The notes under the pieces are model-generated. The model was not told the DNA's origin. It worked only from the letters and a program-made list of their open reading frames with translations, and searched no databases. Below, in pieces: positions 13,234-15,747 of a stretch of 15,747 nucleotides of DNA. The stretch's first letter is position 1, and each line of letters begins with the position of its first letter. Source of the DNA: Bacteroidales bacterium (lineage in GTDB: Bacteria; Bacteroidota; Bacteroidia; Bacteroidales; F082); contig JALNZT010000060.1 of assembly GCA_023229135.1 (NCBI GenBank), positions 1 through 15,747 on the forward strand, written 5' to 3'. The position numbers and the translations under genes were made by a program.

Positions 13234-15534
13234 ATGAAAAAAAATCTGATGAGCTTTTGCCTGATTGGCAGTCTTAGCATATTTCAAGTGTTGGCTTCTA
13301 ATGCCGACTCCTTAAAAACCCGGCTTGGGTTTGCCAATCAGCATGAAAAAGCAAGCATCCTCAACCAGTTAGCAAAAACCTACTTGAGCATCAGTTTGGA
13401 TTCTGCCGCCGACTTCTCGCGAAAAGCAGGTATGCTTGCCGAAAAATTAGGACAAACTGAACAGCTGGCTTTCTCGAAAAAATACCTGGGTATTACATCT
13501 TATTACCTGAACGATACCAGCCTGGCTCTGCAGTATTATAATGATGCTTTGCGTTTGTTCGAAACTAGTGGCAACGAATTTGAAGTATCAAACACGCTCA
13601 ACAACAAGGCTTTGATTTTTTATGCTAACAATAATTTTGAACAAGCAATAAAGCTACATCAACAAGCCTTACAGATCAGAGAAAAGCTGAATAATCCGGA
13701 TGCAATCATTGGTTCGCTTATCAATTTAGGCAATTGTTACAATGAAATTGGCGACAACAAATCGGCTATCACATATTTTGAAAAGGCATTGGAAATCAAT
13801 AAGCTTATCGATCCTAAAAACCTCAAAAATGCACTGGTATTAGGCTTAGGATCAACTTATTCAGTTTATGGTGATTATTACCGTGCACTTGAATTATACA
13901 ATCAAGCGATAGGATTAGCCGACAGCAAACAAGACTTTCAATCGCTGGTGGCTCTGCTCAACAACCGAGGCAATGTGTTTTTGAAACTGGGCGATTTGAA
14001 AGCTGCCATCAATGATTATGAGCAGGCAATAAAAAACCAGACAAATGTTTTGCAACCAGGCCAGCTTTCTTCGTTGTTGCTCAATCTAGGCAATGTTTAT
14101 CTACAAACTGACCAGTATCAAAAAGCAAAAACACTTTATTATCAAGCTAAGCAAGAAGCCCAAAAAACTGACAACTGGCAGGTTGTTGCCCGCGCTATGT
14201 TAAATCTCTCCCTCATTTTTGATCAGCTAAAACAAAGCGATTCAGCTTATTATTACATTGAAAAAGCCTACAACCTGCCTTTTACTCAAAACAACACCGA
14301 GCTAAACACCACTGCCGCAAATATATTTGGTAGCCACTTGGAGAAAGCCGGAAAGCTCCCTGAAGCAGAAATATTTTTGCAAAAGGCATATCATCAAGCT
14401 ATTTATTATAAACTTATGCAGGAGCAAGCAAAAGCCACTCTAAATTTGGGTAACTTATATTTTAAGACAAATAGATTTTATAAAGCAAGACAATATCTGG
14501 AAGAGAGCCTGAAAATAAATCAACAAACTGGAAACTTGGATTTACAGATCAAAAACCTGCTTTTATTAAGTACTCTAAGTGAAGAAACCGGGAATTTGAA
14601 TGCCGCTCTATTCTATCAAAAAAATTATGCTGTGTTATATGATTCGCTTTTCGATATCAAAAAACAAGAACAGGTTTCGCAGGTCGAAGGGAGATTAAAT
14701 TTAAGGCTAAAAGAAGGCCAGCTTGAAAACCAACGGCTTCTTATCGAGAAAAAGAATAAAGAGTTATACCTGCAACGCGCCAGAATTGTTTATCTGATAG
14801 TCATTACTGCACTGCTGCTTTTATTAATTCTAATTCTGTACAATCGCAAACAAATCAAGACCTCACGCAATCAATTAAAGCTTGAACAAGAACAACTTGA
14901 AACCGAACAACGCTTACTTAGAGCACAAATGAATCCTCATTTTATGTTTAATGCGCTAAATTCTATTCAGGCTTTTATTTCGGAAAACAATAGTCTGCAA
15001 GCAGAGATTTTTCTTTCAAAATTCGCCAGCCTGATGCGCTATTACCTTGACAGTTCCTCAAAAAGTTTTGTGAGTCTTGATGAAGAAATAGCGGGCTTAA
15101 AACTCAATATCGAATTGGAGCAACTTCGGATGAACAGCTCCTTTAGTTTTGAAATAAAGCTGGACGATTCTATTGAAGCAACAGAATGTGATGTGCCACC
15201 AATGCTTGCACAGCCATTTATCGAAAACGCCATCAAACACGGCTTGCGCACAAAAAAAGAGCCGGGTTTTTTGTCTGTCAGCTTCGAGCTTATCGATCAG
15301 CAAAGCATGCGTTGTATTATACAAGATAATGGTATCGGAAGAGCTGCCGCTAAGATTTCTACCGGTAGAAAGTCAACACACGAATCCAAAGGAATTGCTA
15401 TCACGCAAAAGCGGCTGGCGATAATCTGGAACAGCAAATTTCAGCGCGAATTTCTGAAAATATCCGACCTGAAAAATGATCATGGTGAAGCTGATGGAAC
15501 ACGGGTGGAAATTATTTTACCTTATAAAAATTAA
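13234..15534 (+). CDS. TPR-containing LytS-type sensor histidine kinase (766 aa)
   Basis: Membrane sensor kinase of the LytS/YehU type found widely in Bacteroidota. A signal peptide (1-22) exports a sensor part of about eleven tetratricopeptide repeats (roughly 38-480; typical units SLINLGNCYNEIGDNKSAIT, LNNRGNVFLKLGDLKAAI). A short coiled segment and one membrane helix (about 518-537, IVYLIVITALLLLLILIL) follow. Inside the cell a charged coiled coil leads to the His_kinase domain with phospho-acceptor H569 in RAQMNPHFMFNALNSIQAFI. The ATPase domain has PPMLAQPFIENAIKHG (N665) and a G box DNGIGRAAA (D698). All key residues are intact. Its partner should be a LytTR-type regulator, and the start of one follows 3 bp after the stop codon. 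It is divergent from the propeller operon, which is a plausible but unproven target. Confidence 0.93.
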   Translation: MKKNLMSFCLIGSLSIFQVLASNADSLKTRLGFANQHEKASILNQLAKTYLSISLDSAADFSRKAGMLAEKLGQTEQLAFSKKYLGITSYYLNDTSLALQYYNDALRLFETSGNEFEVSNTLNNKALIFYANNNFEQAIKLHQQALQIREKLNNPDAIIGSLINLGNCYNEIGDNKSAITYFEKALEINKLIDPKNLKNALVLGLGSTYSVYGDYYRALELYNQAIGLADSKQDFQSLVALLNNRGNVFLKLGDLKAAINDYEQAIKNQTNVLQPGQLSSLLLNLGNVYLQTDQYQKAKTLYYQAKQEAQKTDNWQVVARAMLNLSLIFDQLKQSDSAYYYIEKAYNLPFTQNNTELNTTAANIFGSHLEKAGKLPEAEIFLQKAYHQAIYYKLMQEQAKATLNLGNLYFKTNRFYKARQYLEESLKINQQTGNLDLQIKNLLLLSTLSEETGNLNAALFYQKNYAVLYDSLFDIKKQEQVSQVEGRLNLRLKEGQLENQRLLIEKKNKELYLQRARIVYLIVITALLLLLILILYNRKQIKTSRNQLKLEQEQLETEQRLLRAQMNPHFMFNALNSIQAFISENNSLQAEIFLSKFASLMRYYLDSSSKSFVSLDEEIAGLKLNIELEQLRMNSSFSFEIKLDDSIEATECDVPPMLAQPFIENAIKHGLRTKKEPGFLSVSFELIDQQSMRCIIQDNGIGRAAAKISTGRKSTHESKGIAITQKRLAIIWNSKFQREFLKISDLKNDHGEADGTRVEIILPYKN

Positions 15535-15537
15535 GTT

Positions 15538-15663
15538 ATGATAAAAAGTATTATAGTTGAAGATGAACAACATAGCCAGAAAACGCTCACTAATTTTCTA
15601 AATAAATATTGTACGCAGGTAGAACCTGCATTCCCGAAACACCTAACAAGTTGTAGATCCTAA
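15538..15663 (+). pseudogene. 5' fragment of a LytTR/AlgR-type response regulator
   Basis: The ATG lies 3 bp after the kinase stop codon, the usual tight coupling of LytS-type kinases with their regulators. The first ~29 residues, MIKSIIVEDEQHSQKTLTNF then LNKYCTQVE, are a normal receiver-domain beginning with the acidic pair E8/D9/E10. After about base 15615 the reading frame (PAFPKHLTSCRS, stop TAA 15661-15663) no longer resembles a receiver domain, and neither do the other two forward frames. The phospho-acceptor Asp, the rest of the receiver and the DNA-binding domain are all missing, leaving 41 codons. The cause is an insertion or rearrangement rather than a point frameshift, since no frame restores homology in the remaining 130 bp. 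Confidence 0.8.
15615..15629. repeat. Short perfect inverted repeat at the regulator breakpoint
   Basis: GCAGGT (15615-15620) and ACCTGC (15624-15629) form perfect arms around AGA. It lies exactly where the receiver-domain similarity stops, so it may be the edge of an inserted element or a hairpin that promoted the break. Nothing longer can be assigned before the window ends. Confidence 0.45.
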
Positions 15664-15708
15664 AAATCATGTAAATTCCTGATAATTTGCAAAATAATTC
15701 AGATTTTA

Positions 15709-15740
15709 TTTGGGGTTATCATCGTTATGTTATATATTTG
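15709..15740 (+). promoter_or_regulatory. Strong promoter facing out of the window
   Basis: TTTG at 15709-15712, a 20-nt spacer, and TATATTTG at 15733-15740 match the Bacteroidota promoter consensus exactly. Transcription would begin at about 15747, the last base shown, so the gene it serves lies beyond the window. It belongs to the sequence that replaced the rest of the LytTR regulator. Confidence 0.75.
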
Positions 15741-15747
15741 CACGCAT

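Noticed and set aside
15538..15663. Reading the 41-codon regulator fragment as a real small protein
   Set aside because: It starts exactly like a receiver domain and then loses all similarity; the lack of the phospho-acceptor region marks it as a remnant.

Overview
The window looks like a piece of a Bacteroidota chromosome. The evidence is a type IX secretion (T9SS) C-terminal sorting domain, promoters of the Bacteroidota form (TTTG, about 20 nt, TAnnTTTG), few purine-rich ribosome binding sites, lipoproteins, and an RprX/RprY-like two-component system. All homology calls are from reading the proteins; no database search was possible.

Layout. (1) 1-1300: three near-identical copies of a ~140 bp element with 29 bp terminal inverted repeats surround a minus-strand toxin-antitoxin pair. 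The PIN-domain toxin is frameshifted near its C-terminus, and the third repeat copy sits just upstream of the antitoxin. (2) 1430-4231 (+): a secreted GH13 alpha-amylase-family enzyme with a CBM48-type module and a T9SS sorting domain. It ends in a bidirectional terminator that overlaps its stop codon. (3) 4281-5514 (-): a small lipoprotein, an OsmC-family protein and a small exported Cys/Lys-rich protein. (4) 5668-7714 (+): an RprX-like histidine kinase and RprY-like response regulator. The gap between the Cys/Lys-rich gene and the kinase holds four TGTTAA hexamers spaced 11, 10 and 11 bp, a likely OmpR-family binding array between divergent promoters. (5) 7813-8619 (-): an M48 metalloprotease lipoprotein. 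(6) 8765-13013 (-): an operon of a 1330-residue exported protein with an integrin-alpha-like seven-bladed FG-GAP propeller, followed 10 bp later by an 81-residue protein with a C-terminal membrane tail resembling PID-CTERM sorting signals. It ends in a clear terminator. (7) 13234-15663 (+): a divergently transcribed TPR/LytS-type sensor kinase, followed by the first ~29 codons of its LytTR-type response regulator. That regulator is cut off by unrelated sequence carrying a strong outward promoter that runs off the window end.

Together the genes describe cell-envelope and surface biology: two sensor systems, exported polysaccharide-degrading and adhesin-like proteins, and envelope quality control or redox protection. 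Three loci look damaged or rearranged: the toxin, the repeat cluster and the LytTR regulator. The least explained items are the repeat family, the phased TGTTAA array, the propeller/PID-like pair, and the truncated regulator.
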